From contig JAFXVR010000038.1 of NCBI GenBank assembly GCA_017534885.1, positions 62,001-126,000 on the forward strand: a stretch of DNA of 64,000 bases, in the 5' to 3' direction. Below are positions 8,027 through 17,246 of this stretch, piece by piece. Numbering within the stretch: the stretch's first letter is position 1; each line of letters opens with the position of its first letter. The notes below the pieces were generated by a model that had not been told where the DNA came from, did no database searches, and was given only the letters and a program-made list of their open reading frames with translations. Both the position numbers and the translations under genes were made by a program. This DNA comes from Clostridia bacterium (lineage in GTDB: Bacteria; Bacillota; Clostridia; Christensenellales; Aristaeellaceae).

Positions 8027-9860
8027 GGAACAGGACTATACCAAACAGCTGGACCTGAATCTGTGGAAAAAGCTGCTGATCTTAGCCAAACCCTATCATA
8101 AGCACCTGTACGCCGTCGGCCTGCTGATGGCCTTCACCGCCCTGGTGGATGTGGCGCTTCCCCGGCTGAACGCCTACGCCATCGACCATTTCATCGCCCT
8201 GCGCACCACCGAGGGCCTGGGGCTGTTCATGGGCGCCTATGTGTTCCTGATGCTGCTCCAGACCATCGCGGTCTACGCCTTCATCCGCCTGAGCGGCCTG
8301 GTGGAAACCGGGGTCTGCTTCACCATCCGCCAGCAGGGCTTCCGCAAGCTCCAGGAGCTGCCCTTCTCCTACTACGACCGGATGCCCGTGGGCTATCTCA
8401 TCAGCCGCATGACCAACGACACCCAGCGCCTGGGCGATACCATCGGCTGGTCGCTGGTGGATCTGACCTGGGGCGCGGTCTACCTGGTGGCCTGCGCCAT
8501 CCAGATGCTCTCGCTCAACTGGCGCATCGGCCTGATCGCTCTGCTGGTGCTTCCTCCCCTGGCGCTGATTTCCTGGCGCTTCCAGAAGAGCATCCTGGAG
8601 AGCTACCGCAAGGTGCGCAAGCACAACAGCCAGATCACCTCCGCCATCAACGAGGGCATCAACGGCGCCAAGACCAGCAAAACCCTGGTGCGGGAGGAGA
8701 TGAACATCCGTGAGTTCGGCGAGCTGACCGAGAACATGCGCAAGGCCTCCGTGCGGGCCGCCACCCTCTCGGCGCTCTTCCTGCCCATCGTAGTCTCCCT
8801 GGGTTCCCTGGCCACCGCCTATGTGCTGTGGCGGGGCGGCAACGAGGTGCTGGCCAACGCAGCCACCGGCGTCGGCATGACGGTGGGCGTGCTGAGCGCC
8901 TACATCAGCTACACCATCCAGTTCTTCCAGCCCGTGCGCGACATCGCCCGGGTCTTTGCCGAGCTCCAGTCCTCCCAGGCCGCGGCCGAGCGGGTGCTGA
9001 CCCTGCTGGAAACCCAGCCGGACATTGTGGACAGCCCCGAGGTGGAAGCCGCTTTCGGCGACAACTTCCACCCGCGCCGCGAGAACTGGCCCGCGCTGAA
9101 GGGAGACATCGATTTCGAGGACGTGTCCTTCCGCTACAAGGACGGCGAGCAGGTGCTCTCCCACTTCAGCCTGCATGTGAAGCATGGCCAGACCATCGCC
9201 CTGGTGGGCGAAACCGGCAGCGGCAAATCCACCATCGTCAATCTGATCTGCCGCTTCTATGAGCCCACGGAAGGCCGCATCCTGATCGACGGCACGGACT
9301 ACCGGGAGCGCAGCCAGCTCTGGCTTCAGTCCAACCTGGGCTATGTGCTCCAGTCCCCGCACCTGTTCTCCGGCACCATCGCCGACAACATCCGCTACGG
9401 CCGTCCGGACGCCTCGGAGGAGGAGGTTCGCCGGGCCGCGGAAATGGTGGGCGCCAACCGCTTCATCATCCAGATGAAGGACGGATACAACACCGCTGTG
9501 GGCGAGGGTGGCAGCCGCCTGTCCACCGGCCAGAAGCAGCTGATCTCCTTTGCCCGCGCCCTGCTGACCAATCCCGCCATCTTCGTGCTGGATGAGGCCA
9601 CATCCTCGGTGGACACCGAGACGGAGCAGATGATCCAGAGCGCCATCCAGACAACCCTGAGCGGCCGCACCAGCTTCATCATCGCCCACCGGCTCTCCAC
9701 CATCCGCTCCGCCGACCGCATCCTGGTCATCCGGGACGGACAGATTGCCGAGGATGGCACCCACCGCTCCCTGATCGCCCGCAAAGGCATCTATTACAAC
9801 CTCTATACCAACCAGTTCCAGGACGAGCAGGGACGCCGCATCCTGGATGGGAACGCATAA
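8013..9860 (+). CDS. Heterodimeric ABC multidrug exporter, subunit 2 (BmrD-like)
   Basis: A 615-residue fused membrane-ATPase protein that partners the preceding gene; ATG 8013 lies inside its 3' end after GGAAAGGAGGAAACGCCTC. The membrane domain spans roughly residues 25-330. The ATPase has Walker A GETGSGKST, an intact Walker B (IFVLDEATSSVD) with the catalytic Glu, but a degenerate signature, LSTGQ instead of LSGGQ. The two subunits are therefore complementary: one consensus ATP site (this Walker B with the partner's LSGGQ) and one degenerate site. That pattern strongly supports an obligate heterodimer. A bidirectional terminator follows at 9883. Confidence 0.92.
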   Translation: MQAIEEQDYTKQLDLNLWKKLLILAKPYHKHLYAVGLLMAFTALVDVALPRLNAYAIDHFIALRTTEGLGLFMGAYVFLMLLQTIAVYAFIRLSGLVETGVCFTIRQQGFRKLQELPFSYYDRMPVGYLISRMTNDTQRLGDTIGWSLVDLTWGAVYLVACAIQMLSLNWRIGLIALLVLPPLALISWRFQKSILESYRKVRKHNSQITSAINEGINGAKTSKTLVREEMNIREFGELTENMRKASVRAATLSALFLPIVVSLGSLATAYVLWRGGNEVLANAATGVGMTVGVLSAYISYTIQFFQPVRDIARVFAELQSSQAAAERVLTLLETQPDIVDSPEVEAAFGDNFHPRRENWPALKGDIDFEDVSFRYKDGEQVLSHFSLHVKHGQTIALVGETGSGKSTIVNLICRFYEPTEGRILIDGTDYRERSQLWLQSNLGYVLQSPHLFSGTIADNIRYGRPDASEEEVRRAAEMVGANRFIIQMKDGYNTAVGEGGSRLSTGQKQLISFARALLTNPAIFVLDEATSSVDTETEQMIQSAIQTTLSGRTSFIIAHRLSTIRSADRILVIRDGQIAEDGTHRSLIARKGIYYNLYTNQFQDEQGRRILDGNA

Positions 9861-9882
9861 GGCAGGACGCAGATTCAAAAAG

Positions 9883-9915
9883 CAAGGCCGCCGGTTCATG
9901 GCAGCCTTGTTTTTT
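9883..9915. terminator. Bidirectional terminator between convergent genes
   Basis: CAAGGC (9883-9888) pairs with GCCTTG (9904-9909), followed by TTTTTT on the plus strand; on the minus strand the same hairpin is followed by CTTTTT. It separates the exporter operon from the converging anti-sigma gene. Confidence 0.75.
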
Positions 9916-9927
9916 GTTCAGTTGTGA

Positions 9928-11199
9928 TTACTCCGCCTTTTCTTCCTTTGCCTTCCGTGCCTTTCTCCTGCGCTGGACAATCACCGCGCAGGCGATCACC
10001 GCGCCCGCCAGGATCAGGAAGGGCAGGGCGGCTACCAGGAAGACCAGCGCGTCCTCAAGGAAGTCCGCCAGGGCCGTCCAGCCCACGCTGATGGCCGCGC
10101 CGATGCGCTCGCCCAGGGAGAGCTCGGTGGTCTGCAGGCGCTCCTGCTCTTTTTCCTCGCGCAGGGAAATCTCGACGGTAGCATAGCGCACCTTGCTGTC
10201 CGTGGAGCGCAGGCTTGCGGTATAGCTGTCGATCTGCCGCTGGGCCTCGGACATGGCGTTCTCCAGCACCAGCAGGTCGGACATATCCTCCGCCTGCGCC
10301 ACCAACTGCTGGTAACGGGCCAGAAGCGCTTTCTGGCTCTCCAGACGGGAGGCTGTGTCGTAGTAGCTGTCGGTCACGTCCCGGGTGGTCTCCTCCATGC
10401 GGGTGATGCGCCCCAGCGCCTCGGTGCCGCTCAGGTAAGCGTCCACCGCCTCCGCCGGAATGCGCAGGGTCAGCCAGGCTGTCCGCAGGCCGTTGGAGCC
10501 GGCTGTCACCGAGGAATAGGAGATCCAGCCGCCCTCCGCCAGGTTTTTGAGGGATTCCAGGCTGTTGTCGAAATCGCGGCTCACGATGGTCAGGCTGACA
10601 TTGCGGATCAGCTTGGTCTCGCGCTCCTCCGCCGCGCCGCCATCGTCATCCGCGTCAAAGGCGGCCGCCTCTTCGGCTTCCATGTCCTCCTCGTAGAACG
10701 CGGCGGTGTCGTAGTCATCCATCACCATCGCCTCCGCCGGGGCTTCATAGCCGCGGGCTGAGGATGCGTACACGCCGTTTCCATAACTGGAAGCGTTGCT
10801 GACGGTCACCCCGGCGCTCTCTTTTGAGGCGGCGTTGGTCTTTGTTCTCGAGGGCAGGTCGTCACGGGTCATCAGGGTGCCGCCCACGATGAACACCAGA
10901 GCGGCGGCCGCGGCCAGAATGCCAGCCAGCTGGCGGCGGCGGGCGGGTTTGCGGGTCTGCTTGTTCTCCATCGGTTTCTCCTCCAGCATCAGGGTCCAGC
11001 GCTGGTGAAGATCCGCCGGCATGGGCGGCACGTCCTCACGCAGGCCGGCCAGTCTGTCCGGCAGGAGTTCGAGGCTCTCGCGGAGGGCGCGGCATTCGGG
11101 GCATTCCGCCTCGTGCGCGCTGAGCTGCGCGGCCTCTTCCGGTGTCGGTTCCCTGTCCAGACAGCTTGTCAGGAGCGCCTGATATGCCTCACAGTTCAT
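9928..11199 (-). CDS. Anti-sigma factor with zinc finger and extracytoplasmic DUF4349 domain
   Basis: A 423-residue membrane protein. Residues 1-40 hold a zf-HC2 anti-sigma zinc finger (HEAECPECRALRE, His-x3-Cys-x2-Cys). A first hydrophobic segment lies near 90-108 (LAGILAAAAALVFIVGGTL). Residues about 190-360 match DUF4349: ETKLIRNVSLTIVSRDFD at the start, with a heptad-rich middle (ARYQQLVAQAEDMSDLLVLE). A second hydrophobic segment near 385-410 precedes a basic tail. Its start overlaps the ECF sigma gene by 11 bases, so it is the likely antagonist of that sigma factor: the cytoplasmic finger holds sigma and the outer DUF4349 part may sense the envelope. The pairing is firm; the sensing role is inference. 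Confidence 0.85.
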   Translation of the reverse strand: MNCEAYQALLTSCLDREPTPEEAAQLSAHEAECPECRALRESLELLPDRLAGLREDVPPMPADLHQRWTLMLEEKPMENKQTRKPARRRQLAGILAAAAALVFIVGGTLMTRDDLPSRTKTNAASKESAGVTVSNASSYGNGVYASSARGYEAPAEAMVMDDYDTAAFYEEDMEAEEAAAFDADDDGGAAEERETKLIRNVSLTIVSRDFDNSLESLKNLAEGGWISYSSVTAGSNGLRTAWLTLRIPAEAVDAYLSGTEALGRITRMEETTRDVTDSYYDTASRLESQKALLARYQQLVAQAEDMSDLLVLENAMSEAQRQIDSYTASLRSTDSKVRYATVEISLREEKEQERLQTTELSLGERIGAAISVGWTALADFLEDALVFLVAALPFLILAGAVIACAVIVQRRRKARKAKEEKAE

Positions 11200-11794
11200 G
11201 GATCGGCCCTCCCTTCACTCTCTTGGACGCGGCAGCGCCCGGATAGTTCCCGTTTTCCCGAAGGATTTTTGCCAGCTGCATCCGCCCCCGGCTGATGCGG
11301 CTTTTGACCGTCCCGACGGGCAGGGACAGCAGTTCCGCGATTTCCTCATAGGGCCGCTGATCCACCGCGAAGAGCGTCAGCGGCACCCGCTGTTCGTCCG
11401 ACAGGCTGTTCAGGGCCTCCCGAACCGCCTCCCGATCTTCCTTCTGCTCCAGGGCCTGCTCCGGCCCCGCTTCCCGGGAGGGCGGATCGAAGCCGTCCTC
11501 TTCCCTCAACTGATCCATGGAAACCTGTGGCCGGGCCTTGCGCCGCCGCAGGGCATCCAGGCAGACGCTCACCGCGATGCGGTACAGCCAGGTGCCCAGG
11601 GTCGCTTCTCCCCGGAAGCTCCCGATGCCCTGCCAGGCTCGGAGCATCGTCTGCTGAAGGGCATCTGCTGCGTCCTCACTGTTGCCCAGCATCTGCCAGC
11701 AGACGCGCCAGACTGTCTGCTCATGGGTCGTCACCAGCATCTCAAAGCTCCGGCTGTCCCCCGCTCTCGCGCGCCGGAGCAAATCCTCTGTCAT
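11189..11794 (-). CDS. ECF-type RNA polymerase sigma factor
   Basis: Start ATG at 11794 is chosen because it follows CAGGAGGTGGCCCC; an upstream ATG would add 14 unrelated residues. The 201-residue protein has sigma region 2 (DAADALQQTMLRAWQGIGSFRG, with the region 2.2-2.3 pattern, split here) at about 38-65 and region 4 (YEEIAELLSLPVGTVKSRISR) near 150-175, with no regions 1 or 3, as in SigW/RpoE-like ECF factors. It is the first gene of a two-gene operon with the DUF4349 anti-sigma protein. It is divergent from the maltose-type importer. Target promoters cannot be predicted from this window. Confidence 0.92.
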   Translation of the reverse strand: MTEDLLRRARAGDSRSFEMLVTTHEQTVWRVCWQMLGNSEDAADALQQTMLRAWQGIGSFRGEATLGTWLYRIAVSVCLDALRRRKARPQVSMDQLREEDGFDPPSREAGPEQALEQKEDREAVREALNSLSDEQRVPLTLFAVDQRPYEEIAELLSLPVGTVKSRISRGRMQLAKILRENGNYPGAAASKRVKGGPIHEL

Positions 11795-11898
11795 GGGGCC
11801 ACCTCCTGTGTCTTTCACGGTCGCCGCCCAAAGCATAGCACGTTTGTGATGAAATGGAAAGGCGAAAACCGAATTTTACAAACCTTCTAAAAATTGAA

Positions 11899-11927
11899 TT
11901 GACACTTCAGTATGTTGGTGTTATAAT
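11899..11927 (+). promoter_or_regulatory. Perfect consensus sigma-A promoter of the sugar importer operon
   Basis: TTGACA (11899-11904) and TATAAT (11922-11927) with a 17-base spacer match the housekeeping consensus at all twelve positions. It lies about 157 bases before the solute-binding protein start, leaving a long 5' leader that contains an operator-like site and a GCGGCC/GGCCGC inverted repeat (about 12016-12055). A promoter this strong suits a very abundant binding protein held down by a repressor. Confidence 0.85.
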
Positions 11928-11990
11928 CCATACGTCCAAAGTTGGTTTTCATACCCGCGAAGCAAAGCACTGCTGTTTCGTGATGATTTC

Positions 11991-12004
11991 CGGTAACGTT
12001 TACA
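11991..12004 (+). promoter_or_regulatory. Possible LacI-family or cre operator
   Basis: CGGTAACGTTTACA has the central CG and a perfect right half of the CcpA cre / LacI-family operator; the left half is imperfect. It sits about 65 bases after the -10 element, where a repressor could block elongation. No cognate regulator gene is in the window. Confidence 0.4.
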
Positions 12005-12084
12005 CTGTGTCTCTGCGGCCTTTGTGCCGTAAAGATAGGCGACCCTGAGGGCCGCAATTCAACATTCTGAAGGAGGAACCCTGT

Positions 12085-13290
12085 ATGAAGAAACTGGTTG
12101 CTCTGCTGCTGGCCGCCATGCTCCTGATGAGCTGCGCTGCCTTCGCCTCTGCCGAGGGAGGCTTCAGCGGTGAAGTCAAGATCTGGGTCGCTGAGAACAC
12201 CGTGGAGTTTACCCAGCAGGCTGTGGAAGACTTCAAGGCTGCCAATCCGCAGTACGCCGGCATGACCGTGAAGGTTGAGCCCGTGGGCGAGGGCGACGCT
12301 GCCAGCAAGATGATCACCGACGTCGAGGGCGGCGCTGACATCTTCGGCTTTGCGCAGGATCAGCTGGCCCGTCTGGTGGCCGCCGGCGCGCTGCTGGAGG
12401 TTGAGGAGATGAACGCGATCCAGGTGAGCCTGGAGAACGACGCCGGCGCTGTGGGCGCTGTCACCATGGGCGAGACCATGTATGCCTATCCCATGACCTC
12501 CGACAACGGCTACTTCCTCTACTATGACAAGGAAATCGTGAAGGATCCCTCCACCCTGGAGGCTGTGCTGGCCGACTGCGAAGCCGCTGGCAAGAGCTTC
12601 TACATGGAGATCAACTCCGGCTGGTATCAGACCGCCTTCTTCTTCGGCGCGGGCTGCACCCTGACCTATGATTCCGACGACAGCGGCGCCCTGGTCAAGT
12701 GCAACACCGACTATGCCTCCGAGAACGGCGTGAAGGCTCTGAAGGCCATGATCAATGTCGCCAAGAGCCCCGCTTTCGTGAACGGCTCCTCCGTGTCCAA
12801 CGCCACCAACGCGGCGGCGGTTGTCAGCGGCACCTGGGACGCCGGCGCTGCTCAGGAGCTCTTCGGCGAGAACTATGCTGCCTGCAAGCTGCCCACCGTG
12901 GACGGCTTCCAGCTGGGCGGCTTCGGCGGCTTCAAGATGCTGGGTGTCAAGCCCCAGACTGATGACGCCAAGATCGAGGCCTGCGACGCGCTGGCTTCCT
13001 ACCTGACCTCCGGCGACGTGCAGCTGGCCCGCTTCAACGCGGTTGGCTGGGGTCCCTCCAACCTGACCGCCCAGCAGAACGAGGCTGTGCAGGCCAATGT
13101 GGCGCTGGCCGCTCTGGCTGATCAGCTCCAGTACTGCATGCCCCAGGGCCAGTATCCCGGCGAGTATTGGTCTCTGGCCACCGGCCTGGGCGACGACATT
13201 CTGGCCGACAAGTATGACGAGCTGGATGACGCCGCGCTGCTGGAAGTGCTGAACACCTTCCAGACCACTGCCATTTCCTACGTCAACTGA
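12085..13290 (+). CDS. Maltose-type ABC transporter solute-binding protein
   Basis: A 401-residue exported protein of the family 1 (CUT1) solute-binding type. It has an N-terminal signal (KKLVALLLAAMLLMSC then AFASA); Cys17 could serve as a lipid anchor, though AFASA is also a good signal peptidase I site. The mature part shows MalE-like blocks: KIWVAENTVEFTQQAVEDF, KVEPVGEGDAASKM, and ADIFGFAQDQLARLVAAG. It is the first gene of an operon with MalF-, MalG- and MalK-type partners, so it should capture maltose or a malto-oligosaccharide outside the cell. The exact sugar is inferred from similarity only. A hairpin at 13305 would let it be made in excess over the permeases. Confidence 0.88.
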   Translation: MKKLVALLLAAMLLMSCAAFASAEGGFSGEVKIWVAENTVEFTQQAVEDFKAANPQYAGMTVKVEPVGEGDAASKMITDVEGGADIFGFAQDQLARLVAAGALLEVEEMNAIQVSLENDAGAVGAVTMGETMYAYPMTSDNGYFLYYDKEIVKDPSTLEAVLADCEAAGKSFYMEINSGWYQTAFFFGAGCTLTYDSDDSGALVKCNTDYASENGVKALKAMINVAKSPAFVNGSSVSNATNAAAVVSGTWDAGAAQELFGENYAACKLPTVDGFQLGGFGGFKMLGVKPQTDDAKIEACDALASYLTSGDVQLARFNAVGWGPSNLTAQQNEAVQANVALAALADQLQYCMPQGQYPGEYWSLATGLGDDILADKYDELDDAALLEVLNTFQTTAISYVN

Positions 13291-13304
13291 CGCAGCATTG
13301 AGGT

Positions 13305-13336
13305 GGCGGGGGACGCTGTGTCCCCTGCCCCTTTTT
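13305..13336 (+). terminator. Partial terminator between binding protein and permease genes
   Basis: GGGGAC (13309-13314) pairs with GTCCCC (13320-13325) over a GCTGT loop, and TTTTT follows at 13332-13336 after a short GC-rich stretch. Placed inside the operon, it probably lowers permease expression relative to the binding protein. Confidence 0.55.
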
Positions 13337-13419
13337 ATGGGAAGCTTTCGGCGTACCCGGGAGTTTCCCCCTGACCGGACTGGCGTGTCCGGTGAAAAAC
13401 AGAGCCGGAGGGTGGTAGC

Positions 13420-14901
13420 ATGACTGATCTGGACTACCTGAAAATGAGCAAATGGGCCCGATTGGCTCACAGCTTCGTTGGTTTCTTCGCATCGATTCCA
13501 TCGAAGTGCAGGGACGGGTTCAAAAAGCTCGGCCTGTGGTTTGTCCGCCTGTTTCGCAGTATCGCGGACAACCTGGTTGACCTGGTGGACACCTTCGTCA
13601 AAGGCGACTGGAAGACCCGGCTGAGCTATCTGGTGATGGGCTTTGGCTCCTTCGCCCGGGGACAGTGGGGCCGCGGCCTGCTCTTCTTCCTCTTTCAGAC
13701 CGTGTTCAACCTGTACATGGTCAACTTCGGCGTGGCCTACCTGGGCAAGCTGAACACGCTGGGCACCCTGGAGACCTACCGGGAGGGCCGCCGCACCATC
13801 TACGGCGACAATTCCTTCTTCATCCTGCTCTACGGCGTGCTGACCCTGTTCTTCGTGCTGGCCTTCATCTATACCTGGCGGGCCAACATCCGGCAGAACA
13901 AGGTTTCCCAGCAGATTCTGGATTCCGGCAAGAAGCTGAAGAGCACCAAGGACGACCTGAAGTCCCTGGCGGACGAGCAGTTCCACAAGACACTGCTGGC
14001 CCTGCCCACCCTGGGCGTATTGGTGTTCACCGTCCTGCCCATCATCTTCATGATCCTGGTGGCCTTCACCAACTTTGACGCGACGCACCAGCCGCCATCC
14101 AAGCTCTTCACCTGGGTGGGCTGGGACAACTTCCGCCAGCTGCTCTCCTCCGACAGCGCCTCCTACGGTGATACCTTCAAGCAGGTGCTGTTCTGGACGC
14201 TGCTGTGGGCCTTCTTCGCCACCTTCCTCAACTACTTCTTAGGCATGATGGTGGCCATCATGATCAACAAGAAGGGCATCAAGCTGAAGAAGATGTGGCG
14301 CACCATCCTGGTGATGACCATCGCCATCCCGCAGTTCGTCTCCCTGCTGTACGTCTCCAAGATGTTCGCCCAGGACGGTCTGATCAACACTTACCTGATG
14401 AAATGGGGCTGGATCGCCTCCCCCATCCCCTTCTGGACGGACGCGGGCTGGGCGCGCTTCACCATCATCCTCATCAACCTCTGGATTGGCATTCCCTACC
14501 TGATGCTGATCGCCACAGGCATCCTGATGAACATCCCGGCTGACCTGTATGAGTCGGCCCGCATCGACGGCGCCAACGCCTTCCAGATGTACCGCAAGAT
14601 CACGCTGCCCTACATGCTTTTCGTCACAGGCCCATACCTGCTGACAAGCTTCACGGGCAACATCAATAATTTCAACGTGATCTTCCTGCTGACCGGCGGC
14701 AAACCGCTGTCCCTTGAGCTGAGCGGCAACGCCGGATATACTGACCTGCTGATCACCTGGCTGTACAAGATGACGGTCAACGACACCAACTACAAGCTGG
14801 CTGCCGTCATGGGCATTCTGGTCTTTGTGGTCACGGCCGTCATTAACCTGCTGGTGTACAACCTGATCCCGTCGGTCAAGAACGAGGAGGACTTCCAGTG
14901 A
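13420..14901 (+). CDS. MalF-type sugar ABC transporter permease
   Basis: A 493-residue integral membrane protein, the first of two permeases of the maltose-type importer. Like MalF it is longer than typical CUT1 permeases: an N-terminal region of about 180 residues carries extra hydrophobic segments (YLVMGFGSFARGQWGRGLLF, and FFILLYGVLTLFFVLAFIY) and a charged linker before the BPD_transp_1 core. The core ends with the EAA-type loop (DLYESARIDGANAFQMYRKI), which docks the ATPase. ATG 13420 follows GGAGGGTGGTAGC. It overlaps the next permease by one base. Function in sugar uptake is well supported; specificity is not. Confidence 0.9.
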   Translation: MTDLDYLKMSKWARLAHSFVGFFASIPSKCRDGFKKLGLWFVRLFRSIADNLVDLVDTFVKGDWKTRLSYLVMGFGSFARGQWGRGLLFFLFQTVFNLYMVNFGVAYLGKLNTLGTLETYREGRRTIYGDNSFFILLYGVLTLFFVLAFIYTWRANIRQNKVSQQILDSGKKLKSTKDDLKSLADEQFHKTLLALPTLGVLVFTVLPIIFMILVAFTNFDATHQPPSKLFTWVGWDNFRQLLSSDSASYGDTFKQVLFWTLLWAFFATFLNYFLGMMVAIMINKKGIKLKKMWRTILVMTIAIPQFVSLLYVSKMFAQDGLINTYLMKWGWIASPIPFWTDAGWARFTIILINLWIGIPYLMLIATGILMNIPADLYESARIDGANAFQMYRKITLPYMLFVTGPYLLTSFTGNINNFNVIFLLTGGKPLSLELSGNAGYTDLLITWLYKMTVNDTNYKLAAVMGILVFVVTAVINLLVYNLIPSVKNEEDFQ

Positions 14902-15851
14902 TGAGCAACAATAAGCAGATTCCTGAAGTTGACATCGTGGTCGACGAGAAGGCCGGTGTCATCCGGGAGATCAAGCCGGAACAGAAGCTCCGCTCCAAGT
15001 CCGGACATGAAAAGCGCGTCAACGTCGGCATCTACACCATTCTGACGCTGATGGCGATCATCTGGCTGGCTCCCTTCGTATTCCTTGTGTTCCAGTCCTT
15101 CCGCTCCTATCTCACCGAAAACGGCGGCATGGTCAACTACCTTCTGCCCAAGACCTGGTCGCTGGACAACTACATCTGGCTGTTCACGGACGAGAAGAGT
15201 CTCTTCCTGCGCTGGTACCTCAACACCCTGATCATCGCCCTCTTCAACGCCGTGCTCCAGACCGTCATCGTCCTGTCCGTTGCCTACGCTCTCTCCCGCC
15301 TGCGCTTCAAGGGCCGCAAGCTCATCATGAACGCGGTGCTGGTGCTGGGCCTCTTCCCGGGCTTCCTGACCATGATCACTCTGTACTTCCTGCTCAAACA
15401 GCTGGGGCTGACCCAGAACGGCGCAATCCCCGGCCTGATCCTGATCTACTGCGCGTCCTCCGGCATGGGCTACTACATTTCGAAGGGCTTCTTCGACACG
15501 ATCCCCAAGTCCCTGGACGAGAGCGCCCGCATCGACGGCGCCACCCGCTTCCAGGTCTTCATGAAGATCATTATGCCGCTGGCCAAGCCCATCGTGATCT
15601 ACACCATCCTGATGGCCTTCATGGCGCCCTGGGGCGACTTCGTGTTCGCCTCCTATGTGGCCTTCGGCACCACCACCAATTACAACGTGGCCGTCGGTCT
15701 CTACCAGTGGGTCAACGTGGCGGACTATCAGGGCTTCTTCACCCGCTTCTGCGCAGGCGGCGTGCTGGTGGCAGTGCCCATCACCGCGCTCTTCCTGGCT
15801 CTGCAGAAGTACTACGTGGAGGGCGTGACCGGCGGCGCCGTGAAGGGCTGA
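14901..15851 (+). CDS. MalG-type sugar ABC transporter permease
   Basis: A 316-residue permease that completes the membrane pore. I use ATG 14901, which overlaps the stop of the previous gene (TGATG); a GTG three bases upstream is also possible. After a 40-residue charged N-terminus it has six expected helices and the EAA loop KSLDESARIDGATRFQVFMK, the ATPase contact. The C-terminus is the common YYVEGVTGGAVKG. It is followed 43 bases later by the ATPase gene, giving a complete binding protein-permease-permease-ATPase operon. Confidence 0.92.
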   Translation: MSNNKQIPEVDIVVDEKAGVIREIKPEQKLRSKSGHEKRVNVGIYTILTLMAIIWLAPFVFLVFQSFRSYLTENGGMVNYLLPKTWSLDNYIWLFTDEKSLFLRWYLNTLIIALFNAVLQTVIVLSVAYALSRLRFKGRKLIMNAVLVLGLFPGFLTMITLYFLLKQLGLTQNGAIPGLILIYCASSGMGYYISKGFFDTIPKSLDESARIDGATRFQVFMKIIMPLAKPIVIYTILMAFMAPWGDFVFASYVAFGTTTNYNVAVGLYQWVNVADYQGFFTRFCAGGVLVAVPITALFLALQKYYVEGVTGGAVKG

Positions 15852-15894
15852 CGGACACGCGGACAGCAATCGAGTTTGAAGGAGGAAATACAGT

Positions 15895-17028
15895 ATGGCC
15901 AGCGTCAAGCTTGAGCACGTCAAGAAGGTATATGACAACAATGTGGTTGCCGTGCATGATTTCAACCTGGACATCCAGGACAAGGAATTCATCGTGTTTG
16001 TCGGCCCATCCGGCTGCGGCAAGTCCACAACCCTGCGCATGATCGCCGGTCTGGAGGACATCTCCGACGGCACCCTGACCATCGGCGACCGCGTGGTGAA
16101 CGACGTGGAGCCCAAGGACCGCGACATCGCCATGGTCTTCCAGAACTACGCCCTGTACCCGCACATCTCCGTGTATGAGAACATGGCCTTCTCCCTGCGC
16201 ATCCGCAAGATGAGCAATGAGGAGGTGCACAAGCGCGTGACCCAGGCTGCCGAGATCCTGGGCATCACCGAGTACCTGGGCCGCAAGCCCAAGCAGCTCT
16301 CCGGCGGCCAGCGTCAGCGTGTGGCCATCGGCCGCGCCATCGTCCGCGACCCGGCGGTCTTCCTGATGGACGAGCCCCTGTCCAACCTGGACGCCAAGCT
16401 GCGCAACCAGATGCGCGCCGAGATCATCCTGCTGCGCAAGCGCATCGACACCACCTTCATCTACGTCACCCATGACCAGACCGAAGCCATGACCCTGGGC
16501 GACCGCATCGTCATCATGAAGGACGGCTACATCCAGCAGGTGGGCACGCCCCAGCAGGTCTTCGAGACCCCGAAGAACCTGTTCGTGGCCGGCTTCATCG
16601 GTTCGCCGCAGATGAACTTCCTGAAGGCCGATCTGGTGAACAAGGGCGGGCAGTACGCGGTGAACGTCCAGGGCATCACGGTGCCGCTGGAGGCCAAGCA
16701 CAACGCCATCCTGAACCAGAAGCAGGTGAAGCCCATGCCCGTAACCCTCGGCGTGCGCCCCGAGCACACCACGCTGTGCTTTGATGACGTGTCCAACGCG
16801 ATCGAGAGCACCGTGAGCGTCAACGAGATGATGGGCTCCGAGCTGCACCTGCACGTGGTCACCAAGGCCGGCGACAAGGTCATCCTGCGCATCCCCACCA
16901 TCGACCTGACGGACAGCCAGCGGGCTTCCCTGGCCTACGGCAACAAGCTGTACTTTAACTTCCCGGGCAAGGTCATGCACCTCTTCGATCCCAAGACCGA
17001 GGAAAGCCTGCTCTATCCCGGCGACTGA
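15895..17028 (+). CDS. MalK/UgpC-type sugar importer ATPase
   Basis: A 377-residue ATPase energising the maltose-type importer. It shows Walker A (GPSGCGKST), Q-loop, signature (LSGGQRQR), Walker B ([12 protein letters not shown]) and switch His (THDQTEAM). A C-terminal regulatory TOBE/OB extension follows from about residue 240, as in MalK and MsmK. ATG 15895 follows AAGGAGGAAATACAGT. It is closely similar to the ATPase at 57360, with near-identical first 120 residues, so the two may be interchangeable. A terminator follows at 17050. Confidence 0.93.
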   Translation: MASVKLEHVKKVYDNNVVAVHDFNLDIQDKEFIVFVGPSGCGKSTTLRMIAGLEDISDGTLTIGDRVVNDVEPKDRDIAMVFQNYALYPHISVYENMAFSLRIRKMSNEEVHKRVTQAAEILGITEYLGRKPKQLSGGQRQRVAIGRAIVRDPAVFLMDEPLSNLDAKLRNQMRAEIILLRKRIDTTFIYVTHDQTEAMTLGDRIVIMKDGYIQQVGTPQQVFETPKNLFVAGFIGSPQMNFLKADLVNKGGQYAVNVQGITVPLEAKHNAILNQKQVKPMPVTLGVRPEHTTLCFDDVSNAIESTVSVNEMMGSELHLHVVTKAGDKVILRIPTIDLTDSQRASLAYGNKLYFNFPGKVMHLFDPKTEESLLYPGD

Positions 17029-17049
17029 TCCTGTCTCCATCTTTCCCGG

Positions 17050-17077
17050 GGGACCGGCCTCACGGCTGGTCCCTTTT
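17050..17077 (+). terminator. Terminator of the maltose-type importer operon
   Basis: GGGACC (17050-17055) pairs with GGTCCC (17068-17073), with further pairing inside, followed by TTTT. Confidence 0.7.
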
Positions 17078-17246
17078 CCGCACTTCTCTTTCGCCTTCTT
17101 GTTACAATTCTCCACCGCAAACCCCTTTCATTTTGCTTTTCTTTTGCGCTGTTTCATGCTATAATCAGATTGCCCTCTGGCGCAGAGGTGTATTTTGCGT
17201 ATTTGAATCCGGCTGACCCATCGTCAGCTGAGAAAGAAGGTCCCTG

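Noticed and set aside
11982..12047. A 21-codon frame in the 5' leader of the sugar importer operon
   Set aside because: No ribosome site before its ATG; no terminator follows it, so the attenuator logic seen at 5983 does not apply.
11887..14088. A 733-codon minus-strand open frame across the binding protein and permease genes
   Set aside because: Antisense to two recognisable transporter genes; composition is typical of reverse-complement shadow frames.
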